Source of the DNA: Gluconacetobacter takamatsuzukensis
GTDB taxonomy: Bacteria > Pseudomonadota > Alphaproteobacteria > Acetobacterales > Acetobacteraceae
NCBI RefSeq assembly: GCF_014174275.1
Contig: NZ_JABEQK010000001.1
Span: forward strand, 248,001-312,000
DNA: 64,000 bases
Reading direction: 5' to 3'
Shown here: positions 1-8,966 of the stretch, one piece after another
Position numbering within the stretch: position 1 is the first letter of the stretch
Layout: the number at the start of each line of letters is the position of its first letter
Notes under the pieces: generated by a model
Told to the model about the DNA's origin: nothing
Database searches by the model: none
Seen by the model: the letters and a program-made list of their open reading frames with translations, nothing else
Program-made: the position numbers and the translations under genes

Positions 1-447
1 GCCGTCATCCCTCTTCTGTTTGTTGCGTCCCTCATGCTCGCCGGCTGTGTCCAACGGCGGCCTGGCGGGATCATCGCCAGTTCCGATGTCTCGGTGAGTG
101 CGGCAACCAATGACCATTTTGTCCGGGACTTCGCGGTAGCGGCCGGCCAGCCGGGCATCGTGAATACATGGTTTGTGCTGAATCCGGATTGCTCGGCCTC
201 AGGTCAGGTCACGGTACGAGTGCAGGATACGCCCGCGCATGGCACGGTGACGATCGAACCGGGTGCGTACTATCCCCACTATGGGGCCGGCAATCAACGG
301 CGGGCCTGCAATCTGCAGCCTCGGCAGGGTGTGCGGGCCATCTATCACCCGGTACCGGGCGCGCTGGGGACAGATCGCTTCTCCATGCTGATCGTAACGC
401 CGCTTGGACGGTCCTGGACATCTGACATCCATGTCAGCATCCGCTAG
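1..447 (+). CDS. putative lipoprotein, 5' end cut by window edge
   Basis: The reading frame is open from base 1. It reads a hydrophobic signal segment (AVIPLLFVASLMLAGC) ending in a lipobox LAGC, so the true start lies upstream of the window and the ATG at 34 is internal to the signal peptide. The mature part is about 130 residues, with Cys residues and no domain I recognise. It is predicted to be exported and lipid-anchored at the Cys encoded near base 46. Its stop at 445-447 lies just ahead of the next gene's ribosome-binding site, so the two are probably cotranscribed. Function unknown. Confidence 0.6.
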   Translation, partial: AVIPLLFVASLMLAGCVQRRPGGIIASSDVSVSAATNDHFVRDFAVAAGQPGIVNTWFVLNPDCSASGQVTVRVQDTPAHGTVTIEPGAYYPHYGAGNQRRACNLQPRQGVRAIYHPVPGALGTDRFSMLIVTPLGRSWTSDIHVSIR

Positions 448-448
448 C

Positions 449-453
449 AGGAG
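449..453 (+). promoter_or_regulatory. ribosome-binding site that decides the GFA-protein start
   Basis: AGGAG lies 7 nt before GTG 461. The in-frame TTG at 404 and ATG at 431 have no comparable Shine-Dalgarno sequence and would overlap the upstream lipoprotein gene, so GTG 461 is preferred. Confidence 0.55.
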
Positions 454-460
454 CACGGAT

Positions 461-862
461 GTGCCGCGCCCGTTGACCGGTAGTTGCTTGTGCGGCGCGA
501 TTATCTATCGTCTCGATGGCGCGCCGCTGGATTTCGTGCTGTGTCATTGCGGGCGTTGCCGAAAGACGACGGGATCGGCCTTTGCCGCCAACCTGATCGC
601 CCGTCCCGAGGATGTGGTCTGGCTTTCCGGCGATCCGGATATGGTCATGCGCTGGGACCTGCCGACGGCGAGCAGCTTTGCCACCGCGATCTGCCGCAAC
701 TGTGGCACGCCCATTCCCCACACCACTCGAAACGGGCGGTTGACGATCATTCCGGCAGGTACGCTGGATGACGACCCCGGCATCCGGCCGCGCCGGCAGA
801 TCTTCACCGCCTCGCAGGCAGGCTGGTGTGTCGATCTTGAGGATGTGCCGATCGAGACCTGA
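461..862 (+). CDS. GFA-family (glutathione-dependent formaldehyde-activating fold) protein
   Basis: From GTG 461 the product is about 133 residues and starts MPRPLTGSCLCGAI, the usual beginning of this zinc-binding family. The Cys pattern is clear: GSCLCG near residues 8-12, CHCGRCRK near 28-35 and CRNCGTP near 79-85. Family members bind zinc, and some have been linked to S-hydroxymethylglutathione formation, though most are uncharacterised. It lies about 560 bp upstream of the sarcosine oxidase operon, an enzyme that can release formaldehyde. A formaldehyde-handling role is therefore attractive but is inference only. Confidence 0.75.
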   Translation: MPRPLTGSCLCGAIIYRLDGAPLDFVLCHCGRCRKTTGSAFAANLIARPEDVVWLSGDPDMVMRWDLPTASSFATAICRNCGTPIPHTTRNGRLTIIPAGTLDDDPGIRPRRQIFTASQAGWCVDLEDVPIET

Positions 863-885
863 CCCCTGTCGCCGGAGCCTGATCA

Positions 886-1272
886 ATGTTCAGCCATGTG
901 ACCATCGATGTCGACGATGTCGCTCGCGCGATTCCGTTTTACGACGCATTCCTGGGCCCGTTGGGCATTACCCGGATCTGGACTGACGAGGGTGGCGGCT
1001 TCGCGGGCTGGCGCAAGGGCGAGGCAGGGCCGATGCTTTACCTCACGCGCCCCTTCGACGGACGGCCGGCGGCCGTTGGCAATGGCTGGATGTGCGCGCT
1101 GGCGGCGGACAACCACGATTCGGTGCGGGCGGCATGGGAAGCTGCCATGGCCCATGGTGGCAGCGACGAGGGCGCACCGGGGCCGCGCCCCCATTACGGC
1201 CCGGATTATTTCGGCGCCTACCTTCGTGATCCGGACGGGAACAAGCTGCACGTCGTCTGTCGCGGCTCCTGA
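886..1272 (+). CDS. VOC-family (glyoxalase fold) protein
   Basis: A small 128-residue cytoplasmic protein with one vicinal-oxygen-chelate domain. It begins MFSHVTIDVDDVARAIPFYDAFLGPLG, typical of the first beta-alpha-beta unit. It ends with DPDGNKLHVVC, the conserved last strand, where a Glu metal ligand is normally expected; here the position is His. The His in the first strand is present. The substrate cannot be told from sequence. It starts 23 nt after the GFA gene and is probably in the same transcript. Confidence 0.75.
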   Translation: MFSHVTIDVDDVARAIPFYDAFLGPLGITRIWTDEGGGFAGWRKGEAGPMLYLTRPFDGRPAAVGNGWMCALAADNHDSVRAAWEAAMAHGGSDEGAPGPRPHYGPDYFGAYLRDPDGNKLHVVCRGS

Positions 1273-1421
1273 CGGCGGCAAGCCGTCGCGGGGATCGGTG
1301 CGATTGTCGTGATGTCGCGAACATGCAAGTGGCGTGTCATTTTTGTAAAAGATTTTGCCGGGGGCGGCTTCCATCATCGCATCGATCGCGCGTGTCGGCG
1401 CGGAGGTGAAGTCAGATCGCC

Positions 1422-2675
1422 ATGCAGAAATTTTCCGCGTTTTCTCTGGCTCGTCAGGCAATGGGGCGTCATCTGGGGTGGCGACCCCAATGGCGTTCGG
1501 TGGTGCCGAAGCCGAGCTATGACATCATCATCGTCGGCGGCGGCGGCCATGGGCTGGGTGCGGCGTACTACCTGGCCAAGCAGCATGGCCTGTGCAACAT
1601 CGCGGTAGTCGAACGCGGATGGCTGGCGGGAGGCAATACTGCGCGCAATACCACGATCATCCGGTCGAACTACCTGTTCGAGCAAAGTTCGTCCTATTAC
1701 GAACATGCGCTGAAATTATGGGAAGGCCTGTCGGAGGAACTGAACTACAACGTCATGTTCAGCCAGCGCGGCTGCCTGATGGTCGCGCATACGGTTCATG
1801 ACGTGCAGGTCTTCAAGCGGCATGTCTATGCCAACCGGCTGAACGGCATCGATAATGAATGGCTGACGCCCGAAGAGACCAAGGCGTTCTGCCCTCCGCT
1901 GAACATCTCGCCCAATATCCGCTATCCCGTCCTGGGGGCTGCGCTGCAGCGCCGCGCCGGCACCGCCCGGCATGATGCGGTGGCCTGGGGCTTCGCGCGC
2001 GCGGCCAGCGACCTGGGCGTCGACATCATCGAGAATTGCGAGGTCACGGGCATAGACCGTGACCCATCGGGCAAGGTGACGGGCGTGCAGACGACGCGGG
2101 GGCCGATCCGCGCGGGCAAGATCGGCGTGTCGGCGGCGGGCCATAGCTCGGTGGTGCTGGCTATGGCGGGCATCCGCCTACCGTTGCAGGTCAACCCATT
2201 GCAGGCGCTGGTGTCCGAGCCGGTAAAGCCGGCCTTTCCGTGCGTGGTAATGTCCAACACCATCCACGCCTATATCAGCCAGTCCGACAAGGGTGAGATG
2301 GTGATCGGTGCCGGCACCGATTCCTACGTGTCGTACACTCAGCGCGGTGGCTTGCATATTCCGGCGCATACGCTGGAGGCGATCTGCGAACTGGTGCCGG
2401 ATTTCCGCCGGCTGCGGATGTTGCGGTCATGGGGCGGGATCACCGACAATACGCCCGATCGCTCGCCGATCACGGCGAAGACCTCGGTGCCGGGCCTGTA
2501 TGTGAACTGCGGTTGGGGCACCGGCGGCTTCAAGGCGACGCCGGGGGCGGCAAACCTGTTTGCCTGGACGATCGCGCGCGACGAGCCCCACCCGATCAAT
2601 GCGCCGTTCACTATCGAGCGTTTTCGCGACGGTACCCTTATTGACGAAGCCGCTGCGGCGGCGGTCGCGCATTGA
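1422..2675 (+). CDS. soxB: sarcosine oxidase beta subunit
   Basis: SoxB is the flavin subunit of heterotetrameric sarcosine oxidase, which oxidatively demethylates sarcosine to glycine, passes the methyl carbon to tetrahydrofolate and makes H2O2. The 417-residue protein matches the family's length. It has an N-terminal FAD motif [13 protein letters not shown] near residue 39, the family stretch [15 protein letters not shown] and the C-terminal [12 protein letters not shown]. It is the first gene of soxBDAG and runs into soxD 16 nt later. The 149-bp leader contains an AT-richer stretch near 1335-1365 that may hold the promoter. Confidence 0.93.
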   Translation: MQKFSAFSLARQAMGRHLGWRPQWRSVVPKPSYDIIIVGGGGHGLGAAYYLAKQHGLCNIAVVERGWLAGGNTARNTTIIRSNYLFEQSSSYYEHALKLWEGLSEELNYNVMFSQRGCLMVAHTVHDVQVFKRHVYANRLNGIDNEWLTPEETKAFCPPLNISPNIRYPVLGAALQRRAGTARHDAVAWGFARAASDLGVDIIENCEVTGIDRDPSGKVTGVQTTRGPIRAGKIGVSAAGHSSVVLAMAGIRLPLQVNPLQALVSEPVKPAFPCVVMSNTIHAYISQSDKGEMVIGAGTDSYVSYTQRGGLHIPAHTLEAICELVPDFRRLRMLRSWGGITDNTPDRSPITAKTSVPGLYVNCGWGTGGFKATPGAANLFAWTIARDEPHPINAPFTIERFRDGTLIDEAAAAAVAH

Positions 2676-2691
2676 AGCGGCGGAGACTGTC

Positions 2692-2973
2692 ATGCTTCTG
2701 ATCGACTGTCCCTATTGCGGTCCCCGAGCCGAAATTGAATTTGCCTATGGAGGCGAGGCGCATATCGCCCGCCCCGCCGCCGATGTGTCGGAGGAGGAGT
2801 GGGAGGCCTTCCTGTATCTACGTGACAATACCAAGGGTGTGCTGGCCGAGCGCTGGCGTCATGCCCATGGTTGCGGCCGCTTTTTCAACGCGCTGCGCGA
2901 TACGCGGACCGACCGGTTCCATGCCTTTTACGAAATCGGGACGCCTCGGCCCGATGTGGGAGATGCGGCATGA
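2692..2973 (+). CDS. soxD: sarcosine oxidase delta subunit
   Basis: A 93-residue zinc-binding subunit of heterotetrameric sarcosine oxidase. It begins MLLIDCPYCGPRAEIEF; the CPYCG pair plus the later HAHGCGRFF motif supply the expected zinc ligands. It ends with RFHAFYEIG, which is typical of the family. The ATG at 2692 was chosen because it gives the normal family N-terminus and lies just downstream of soxB. Its TGA overlaps the soxA ATG (ATGA), which indicates translational coupling. Confidence 0.93.
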   Translation: MLLIDCPYCGPRAEIEFAYGGEAHIARPAADVSEEEWEAFLYLRDNTKGVLAERWRHAHGCGRFFNALRDTRTDRFHAFYEIGTPRPDVGDAA

Positions 2974-5963
2974 GCGGCGCTTTCCGGCTGGCCGGTCGCG
3001 GCCGTATCGATACTGCGCGGCCGGTCGTCTTCCGCTTCGACGGGCGGATGGTCAGGGGGTATGCGGGCGATACCGTGGCCTCGGCCCTGCTGGCCGAAGG
3101 CCGGCACCTGATGGGACGGTCCTTCAAATATCATCGGCCGCGCGGGCCGGTTTCCGCCGGATCGGACGAGCCGAACGCGCTGGTCGGTGTCGGTGAGGGG
3201 GGGCGGTACACCCCCAATCTGCGCGCCACCCAGGTCGAGATCCATGATGGGATGGTCGTGGTCAGCCAGAATCGCGCGCCCAGCCTGCGCTTCGATATCG
3301 GGGCGCTGAACACGCTGGCGGCGCCGGTGCTGCCGGCGGGATTCTACTACAAGACTTTCATGTGGCCGCGTGGCTTCTGGGACAAGGTTTACGAACCGCT
3401 GATCCGCCGGGCTGCCGGATTGGGGCGGGCGCCCACCGCGCCGGACCCCGATCATTACGCGCTGCATTATGCCCATTGTGACGTGCTGGTGGCGGGTGGT
3501 GGGCCGGCCGGTCTGGCGGCGGCGCTGGCGGCGGGGCAGGCAGGCGCGCGGGTGATTCTATGTGACGAGAACGTCGAATTCGGCGGCAGCCTGCTGGTCG
3601 ATACACACAGCCTCATCGATGGCCTGCCGGGTATGACGTGGGTGGCGCGCATCGTGGCCGAACTGGAGCGGCTGCCGAATGTGCAATTGCTGACGCGCTG
3701 TTCGGCTTTCAATTACGGCCCGCACAACATGGTGGCGCTGAACCAGCGCTTGTCCGACCATCTGGCAGCGCCGCCGGCCGATATGCCGCGCGAGCGGATC
3801 TGGCAGGTGCGGGCGCGTGACGTGGTGCTGGCGGCCGGCGCACTGGAACGGGTGCTGGTGTTCGAGGGCAATGACCGGCCCGGCATCATGCTGGCCAGTG
3901 CCGCACGGACCTATTTGCATCGCTATGGCGTGGCCTGCGGCCGCAAGGCAGTGGTGGTGACGGCGGACGACGCGGCCTATCGCGTCGCGCTGGATCTGGC
4001 CGAGGCCGGAGTGAAAATCGCGGCGATCGCCGATCTGCGCCCCACACCGGGCGGCCCGGTGGTCGAGGCAGTGCAGTCGCGGGGGATCGCGGTTCTGCCT
4101 GCCACCACCATACAGCGTGCGCATGGTCACCTGCGGGTGACGGGCGCCGAGCTGGCGCCGATCGGGGCGGACGGCACGGTGGGGAGGGGGCGGACGATCG
4201 CGTGCGATCTGGTGCTGATGTCGGGTGGTTTCACGCCGAGCCTGCACCTGCATAGCCAGGCGCGGGGGGCGCTGCGTTTCGACGATGCGCTTGGTGTCTA
4301 TGTGCCAGGCGAGTCGGTCGAGCGTGTGCGGTCGGCCGGATCGTGCCGGGGGATCTTTGCGCTGGACGAGGTGCTGCGCGACGGAGTGGTAGCCGGGCTG
4401 GCTGCTGCGGGTGGTGAAACCGGGCCTGTGTGGACGGTGACGCGTCAGGATGCACCGGGGGCGGGCGGTTTCGCGGGGGCACTGCCGCGTCGTGGCCCCG
4501 GCCATCTGGCCCTGGCCTTTGTCGATTTCCAGAATGATGTCACGGCCAAGGATGTGAAACTGGCGGTGCGCGAGGGCTTCCGTTCCATCGAGCATGTCAA
4601 GCGCTACACCACTACCGGCATGGCGACGGATCAGGGCAAGGGCTCGAACGTCAACGCGCTGGCCATCGTATCCGACGTGCTGGGGCGCACGCCGCAGGAG
4701 GTCGGGCTGACGACCTATCGGCCGCCTTATACGCCGGTGACGTTCGGCGCCTTTGCCGGCCATGCGCGTGGCGACCAGTTCGATCCGCTGCGTCTGCCGC
4801 CGATGGATGCTTGGGCGCGCGCGCAGGGGGTGGTGTTCGAGGATGTCGGGCTGTGGCGTCGGGCGCGCTATTTTCCGCGCGCGGGCGAGGATATGGCGGC
4901 GGCGGTGGCGCGCGAATGTCGGGCTGTGCGCGGGGCGGCCGGGATCTTCGACGCGTCCACACTGGGCAAGATCGAAGTGGTGGGTCCGGACGCGGCGGAG
5001 TTCATGAACCGCTTCTACGTCAATGCCTGGACCAAGCTGAGCATCGGCAAATGCCGCTATGGGCTGGTGTGCCGGGATAGCGGATTTGTCTATGATGATG
5101 GGGTGGTCGGGCGGATTGCGACCGACCGGTTTCATGTCACCACCACCACCGGCGGCGCGGCGGGTGTGCTGAACATGATGGAGGATTATCTCCAGACCGA
5201 GTGGCCCGACCTGGATGTGTGGCTGACCTCGATCACCGAACAATGGGCGGTCATCGCGTTGCAGGGGCCGCGCGCGCGCGACATCCTGGCGCCGCTGGTG
5301 GACGGGCTGGATATCTCGGCTGGTGCCATGCCGCATATGACGCTGCGCGAGGGCAGTATCGGCGGGGTGCCGATGCGGCTGTTCCGCGTCAGCTTTACCG
5401 GTGAACTGGGCTACGAGATCAATGTGCCGTCGCGTCAGGCGCAGGCGGTCTGGGATCGTGTCTGGCAGGCGGGGGCGGTATTCGGTTTGATGCCGTACGG
5501 CACTGAGGCGATGCATGTGCTGCGCGCCGAGAAGGGCTACCTGATCGTCGGGCAGGAAACCGACGGCACCATGACCCCCGGCGATGTCGGCTGCGGCTGG
5601 GCGGTGAGCAAGGTCAAGCCGGATTTCGTCGGCAAGCGGGCCCTGGCGTTGCCGGCCATGAACGCGCCCGACCGGTTGCAGATGGTGGGTGTGCTGACCG
5701 ACGACCCGCAGGAGGTACTGGAAGAAGGGATGCAGCTTGTCACCGCCGCCGAGACCCCGGTTCCGGCATCGGCGGAGGGGCATGTCACGTCGTCCTATTT
5801 CAGTCCCGCGCTGGGCCGGTCGATTGCGATCGCGATGGTGAAGGGGGGACGAAGCCGGATGGGTGCCGCGCTGTATGCGCCACGGCTGGAGGGGCCGGCG
5901 CTCAAGGTCACGTTGGTCGATCCTGTCTTCTACGATCCCGAGGGAGCGCGCCTGAATGATTGA
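2970..5963 (+). CDS. soxA: sarcosine oxidase alpha subunit
   Basis: A 997-residue alpha subunit, the normal length. It has an N-terminal 2Fe-2S-ferredoxin-like fold without cluster cysteines (GRSFKYHRPRGPVSAG), a dinucleotide-binding domain (VAGGGPAGLAAALAAGQAG near residue 172), and a C-terminal aminomethyltransferase/GcvT domain from about residue 620 (SFTGELGYEINVPS) that binds tetrahydrofolate. It makes glycine and 5,10-methylene-THF in the cytoplasm. The ATG at 2970 overlaps the soxD stop, and the end overlaps soxG by 8 nt. Confidence 0.95.
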   Translation: MSGAFRLAGRGRIDTARPVVFRFDGRMVRGYAGDTVASALLAEGRHLMGRSFKYHRPRGPVSAGSDEPNALVGVGEGGRYTPNLRATQVEIHDGMVVVSQNRAPSLRFDIGALNTLAAPVLPAGFYYKTFMWPRGFWDKVYEPLIRRAAGLGRAPTAPDPDHYALHYAHCDVLVAGGGPAGLAAALAAGQAGARVILCDENVEFGGSLLVDTHSLIDGLPGMTWVARIVAELERLPNVQLLTRCSAFNYGPHNMVALNQRLSDHLAAPPADMPRERIWQVRARDVVLAAGALERVLVFEGNDRPGIMLASAARTYLHRYGVACGRKAVVVTADDAAYRVALDLAEAGVKIAAIADLRPTPGGPVVEAVQSRGIAVLPATTIQRAHGHLRVTGAELAPIGADGTVGRGRTIACDLVLMSGGFTPSLHLHSQARGALRFDDALGVYVPGESVERVRSAGSCRGIFALDEVLRDGVVAGLAAAGGETGPVWTVTRQDAPGAGGFAGALPRRGPGHLALAFVDFQNDVTAKDVKLAVREGFRSIEHVKRYTTTGMATDQGKGSNVNALAIVSDVLGRTPQEVGLTTYRPPYTPVTFGAFAGHARGDQFDPLRLPPMDAWARAQGVVFEDVGLWRRARYFPRAGEDMAAAVARECRAVRGAAGIFDASTLGKIEVVGPDAAEFMNRFYVNAWTKLSIGKCRYGLVCRDSGFVYDDGVVGRIATDRFHVTTTTGGAAGVLNMMEDYLQTEWPDLDVWLTSITEQWAVIALQGPRARDILAPLVDGLDISAGAMPHMTLREGSIGGVPMRLFRVSFTGELGYEINVPSRQAQAVWDRVWQAGAVFGLMPYGTEAMHVLRAEKGYLIVGQETDGTMTPGDVGCGWAVSKVKPDFVGKRALALPAMNAPDRLQMVGVLTDDPQEVLEEGMQLVTAAETPVPASAEGHVTSSYFSPALGRSIAIAMVKGGRSRMGAALYAPRLEGPALKVTLVDPVFYDPEGARLND

Positions 5964-6480
5964 GATCGCTGAAGGCTGCGCGCTTGCCGGCCTGCCCCCC
6001 ATGGTCCGGCTGGTGTTGCAGGGGCGTGCGGCGGCGCTGGAGGCCGCTGCTGCTTCGCTGGGGCTGGAGGCGCCGCCGCCGATGCTGCGCGCGGTGTCGG
6101 GCGCGGGGGGGACTGCGCTGCGGCTGGGGCCGTTCGAACTGCTCGTGCTGCCCGCGTCGGAAGGATGGGCCGGGCTGGACGCCGCCCTGGCCACGGTGCC
6201 GCACAGTCTGGTGGAGGTCAGCGACCGCAATGTCGGCTTTGTGCTGGAGGGGGCGCGGGCGGCCGATATCCTGGCTGGCCTGTGCCCGCTGGATTTCGCG
6301 CTGTCATCCTTCCCGGTCGGGATGGTGACGCGGACGCTGCTGGACAAGGCGGGTGCCATGATCTGGCGGACGGGCGCGCAGGCCTTTCACATCGAGGTCT
6401 GGCGGTCGTTCGGGCCCTATGTCGAGGGGCAACTGCGGGAGGTGGCGCGGGGCATTTCTTTCTCGCTTCTGGCGGTCTGA
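5956..6480 (+). CDS. soxG: sarcosine oxidase gamma subunit
   Basis: A 174-residue GcvT-like small subunit that closes the tetramer. It shows the family pattern LVEVSDRNVGFVLEGARA and ends HIEVWRSFGPYVEGQLREVARG. The start at 5956 lies inside the end of soxA, so translation is coupled. It is the last gene of the sox operon. A run of A follows the stop at 6480, and 132 nt separate it from gbcA. Confidence 0.9.
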   Translation: MIEIAEGCALAGLPPMVRLVLQGRAAALEAAAASLGLEAPPPMLRAVSGAGGTALRLGPFELLVLPASEGWAGLDAALATVPHSLVEVSDRNVGFVLEGARAADILAGLCPLDFALSSFPVGMVTRTLLDKAGAMIWRTGAQAFHIEVWRSFGPYVEGQLREVARGISFSLLAV

Positions 6481-6612
6481 AAAAAACGGATGACGGAAAA
6501 CGGAAACAGGGACAGCATATCGATATCGTAATGTCATGGGCGGGGTTGGAGGCGGCGGTATCCGTCGCCCTTCGCAACAGGACGGCCGCCGGCCGATGGA
6601 GAGCGTTGTGCC

Positions 6613-7869
6613 ATGCCGAAATACGATGCCGAGGCGGTGCGGGCCCTGATTGCCCGTCGTCGACCGGGACATGCGCTGGAAAGCGCGTTCTATACCGACC
6701 CGGAGGTCTTCCGGGCCGACATGGACGCCATTTTCGACCAGCACTGGATCTATGTTGCGGTGGAATGCGAGGTGCCGGAACCCGGCGATGCGCTGGCGGT
6801 GGATATCGGTGCCTCGTCGGTCGTGATCGTTCGCGGCGATGACGAGCAGGTCCGGGCTTTCCACAATGTCTGCCGCCATCGCGGTGCGCGGCTGTTGCCG
6901 CCGGGGCCGTCCATCGTCGGCAATCTGGTCTGCCCCTATCATGCCTGGACCTATGGGCTGGATGGCGCCCTGAAATTTGCCGAACATATGGGGGAGGGTT
7001 TTGACCCGTCGTGCCACGGGCTGCGGCCGGTGGCGCTGCGCTCGGTCGGCGGCCTGCTGTTCGTCTGCCTGGCGGATACGCCGCCGGACGATATCGACGA
7101 TCTGGCACAGCAGATCGAGCCGTACCTGGCGCCGCATGACCTGCGCAATACGCGCGTCGCCCATTCGGCGGACCTGATCGAATATGGCAACTGGAAGCTC
7201 GTGATGGAAAATAATCGCGAATGCTACCATTGCACGCCCAATCATCCGGAACTGACGATTCCGCTTTTTGCCTATGGGTTCGGTTTCGCGCCGGAAGAGC
7301 TGACCCCGGAGGGGCAGGAGCAGGCCGAACGGTACGAAACGCTGCGCAACGCCTCGCATGCGGCGTGGGAGGCGGCGGGCCTGCCTTCGCGCCTGATCGA
7401 GCATCTGGACGATCGCCCGACCGGCTTTCGCACCGAACGCCTACCGCTGGACGGCGCGGGCGAAAGCCAGACGATGGATACGATGGCGGCCTGCCGGGTT
7501 CCGCTCGGGGCGATCCGCGACAAGGCGGTGGGGGGGCTGCATTTCTGGACCCAGCCCAACTCCTGGCATCATCTGATGAGCGACCATGTCGTGACCTTTA
7601 CCGCGCTGCCGCTGGATAAAGGGCGCACGCTGGTCCGCACCAAATGGCTGGTGCACAAGGATGCCGTCGAAGGCGTGGATTACGATCTGGAGAAGCTGAT
7701 CGATATCTGGAACGTCACCAACCGCCAGGATGCCGATCTGGTGGAGATGACGCAGCGCGGGGTCGCGGATCCGGCCTATGTGCCCGGCCCCTATTCGCCC
7801 TACACCGAAGGGCTGGTCGAGAAATTCATGCTCTGGTACCTGGCGCGCCTGCGCGCGCACCTGGGCTGA
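6613..7869 (+). CDS. gbcA: glycine betaine monooxygenase, Rieske oxygenase subunit
   Basis: A 418-residue Rieske non-haem iron oxygenase that removes one methyl from glycine betaine to give dimethylglycine and formaldehyde. The Rieske 2Fe-2S ligands are C87/H89 (NVCRHRGA) and C107/H110 (CPYHAWTY). The mononuclear iron site is marked by ENNRECYHCTPNHPEL near residue 205. The gene lies between soxG and gbcB, as expected for this pathway. The 132-nt leader contains the tandem ATATCG ATATCG near 6518-6529, which could be part of a regulator site. Assignment as GbcA rather than stachydrine demethylase rests on the context. Confidence 0.9.
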   Translation: MPKYDAEAVRALIARRRPGHALESAFYTDPEVFRADMDAIFDQHWIYVAVECEVPEPGDALAVDIGASSVVIVRGDDEQVRAFHNVCRHRGARLLPPGPSIVGNLVCPYHAWTYGLDGALKFAEHMGEGFDPSCHGLRPVALRSVGGLLFVCLADTPPDDIDDLAQQIEPYLAPHDLRNTRVAHSADLIEYGNWKLVMENNRECYHCTPNHPELTIPLFAYGFGFAPEELTPEGQEQAERYETLRNASHAAWEAAGLPSRLIEHLDDRPTGFRTERLPLDGAGESQTMDTMAACRVPLGAIRDKAVGGLHFWTQPNSWHHLMSDHVVTFTALPLDKGRTLVRTKWLVHKDAVEGVDYDLEKLIDIWNVTNRQDADLVEMTQRGVADPAYVPGPYSPYTEGLVEKFMLWYLARLRAHLG

Positions 7870-7876
7870 TCGCCGC

Positions 7877-8962
7877 ATGACGACCGCCGAGACGCTGCCG
7901 CCCTTCTGGGACCCGGAGCGGGATGAGGTGCTGGTCTGCCGCGCCGTGCGGCGACAGACCCATGATGTGGCGACCTTTATCCTGACCGCGCCCGCGCCAC
8001 GCCGGTTTCGCTACCGGCCGGGGCAGTTCATGACCTTTACCGTCATGATCGGGGGCGTTGCCTGCCATCGCTGCTACACGCTCTCTTCCTCGCCCAGCCG
8101 GCCTGATGCGGTGGCGATCACGGTCAAGCGCGTGGCCGGCGGCCCCGTGTCGAACTGGCTGCACGATCATCTGCGGCCGGGGATGGAGATCGCGGCGCTG
8201 GGGCCGGCGGGGGACTTTGTACTGGATGTGCGGGCGGATGAGGCGGCGGAGCAATATCTGTTTCTCTCCGCGGGCAGCGGCATCACGCCGGTGATGTCGA
8301 TGGCGCGGCATATGGTCGATACGCGCTTCGACGTCGATGCGGTATTCCTGCATTCCGCCCGGTCGCCGGACGACCTGATCTTCGAACGTGAACTGGCATG
8401 GATGGAAAGCCAGGCGCCGTCGCTGCGGGTGCGGATGATCTGCGAGCATGATACGCCCTGGCGGCGCTGGCCGGGGGCGATGGGGCGGGTCGATTCTGCG
8501 CTGCTGGCGCGCGAGGTGCCCGACCTGCTCGCCCGCCGCTGGTTTGTCTGCGGGCCCGAGGGGTATCGCGAGGCGGTGCGGGCGCTGGCCATGCAGGCCG
8601 GGTTGGATATGGCGCGCTTCCACGAGGAAAGCTTCGATTTCGGCGAACTGGTGGCGGAGGAGATCGATCGTCTCGAGCCGGATGGGGCGCCGGGCGGTGT
8701 GCAATACTCGGTGAGCTTCACGCGCAGCCGGCGCGAGATTGCCTGTGCCGGCGATATGCCGGTCCTGTCCGCCGCGCGGGCGGCCGGGATGCGGCTGCCT
8801 GCCTCGTGCGCGCGGGGCATGTGCGGGACGTGCAAATGCAAGCTGGTGTCCGGTACGGTGGAGATGAAACATGACGGTGGCATCCGCCAGCGGGAGATCG
8901 ATCAGGGCATGATCCTGATCTGCTGCGCGCGGCCCACCAGTGACCTCGTGATCGAGCGATAG
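7877..8962 (+). CDS. gbcB: glycine betaine monooxygenase reductase subunit
   Basis: A 361-residue electron-transfer partner of GbcA. It has a ferredoxin-reductase FAD domain (RPGQFMTF; CYTLSSSP near residue 66), an NAD(P)H domain (SAGSGITPVMSM near 132) and a C-terminal plant-type 2Fe-2S ferredoxin domain (SCARGMCGTCKCKL near 310, with a fourth Cys in ICCARP). ATG 7877 lies 7 nt after the gbcA stop. An upstream in-frame ATG at 7778 would run through gbcA and is rejected. Confidence 0.92.
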   Translation: MTTAETLPPFWDPERDEVLVCRAVRRQTHDVATFILTAPAPRRFRYRPGQFMTFTVMIGGVACHRCYTLSSSPSRPDAVAITVKRVAGGPVSNWLHDHLRPGMEIAALGPAGDFVLDVRADEAAEQYLFLSAGSGITPVMSMARHMVDTRFDVDAVFLHSARSPDDLIFERELAWMESQAPSLRVRMICEHDTPWRRWPGAMGRVDSALLAREVPDLLARRWFVCGPEGYREAVRALAMQAGLDMARFHEESFDFGELVAEEIDRLEPDGAPGGVQYSVSFTRSRREIACAGDMPVLSAARAAGMRLPASCARGMCGTCKCKLVSGTVEMKHDGGIRQREIDQGMILICCARPTSDLVIER

Positions 8963-8966
8963 GCTG

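Noticed and set aside
3558..6359. 933-codon minus-strand frame opposite soxA and soxG
   Set aside because: It is a shadow of soxA/soxG; the plus-strand proteins match their families throughout.
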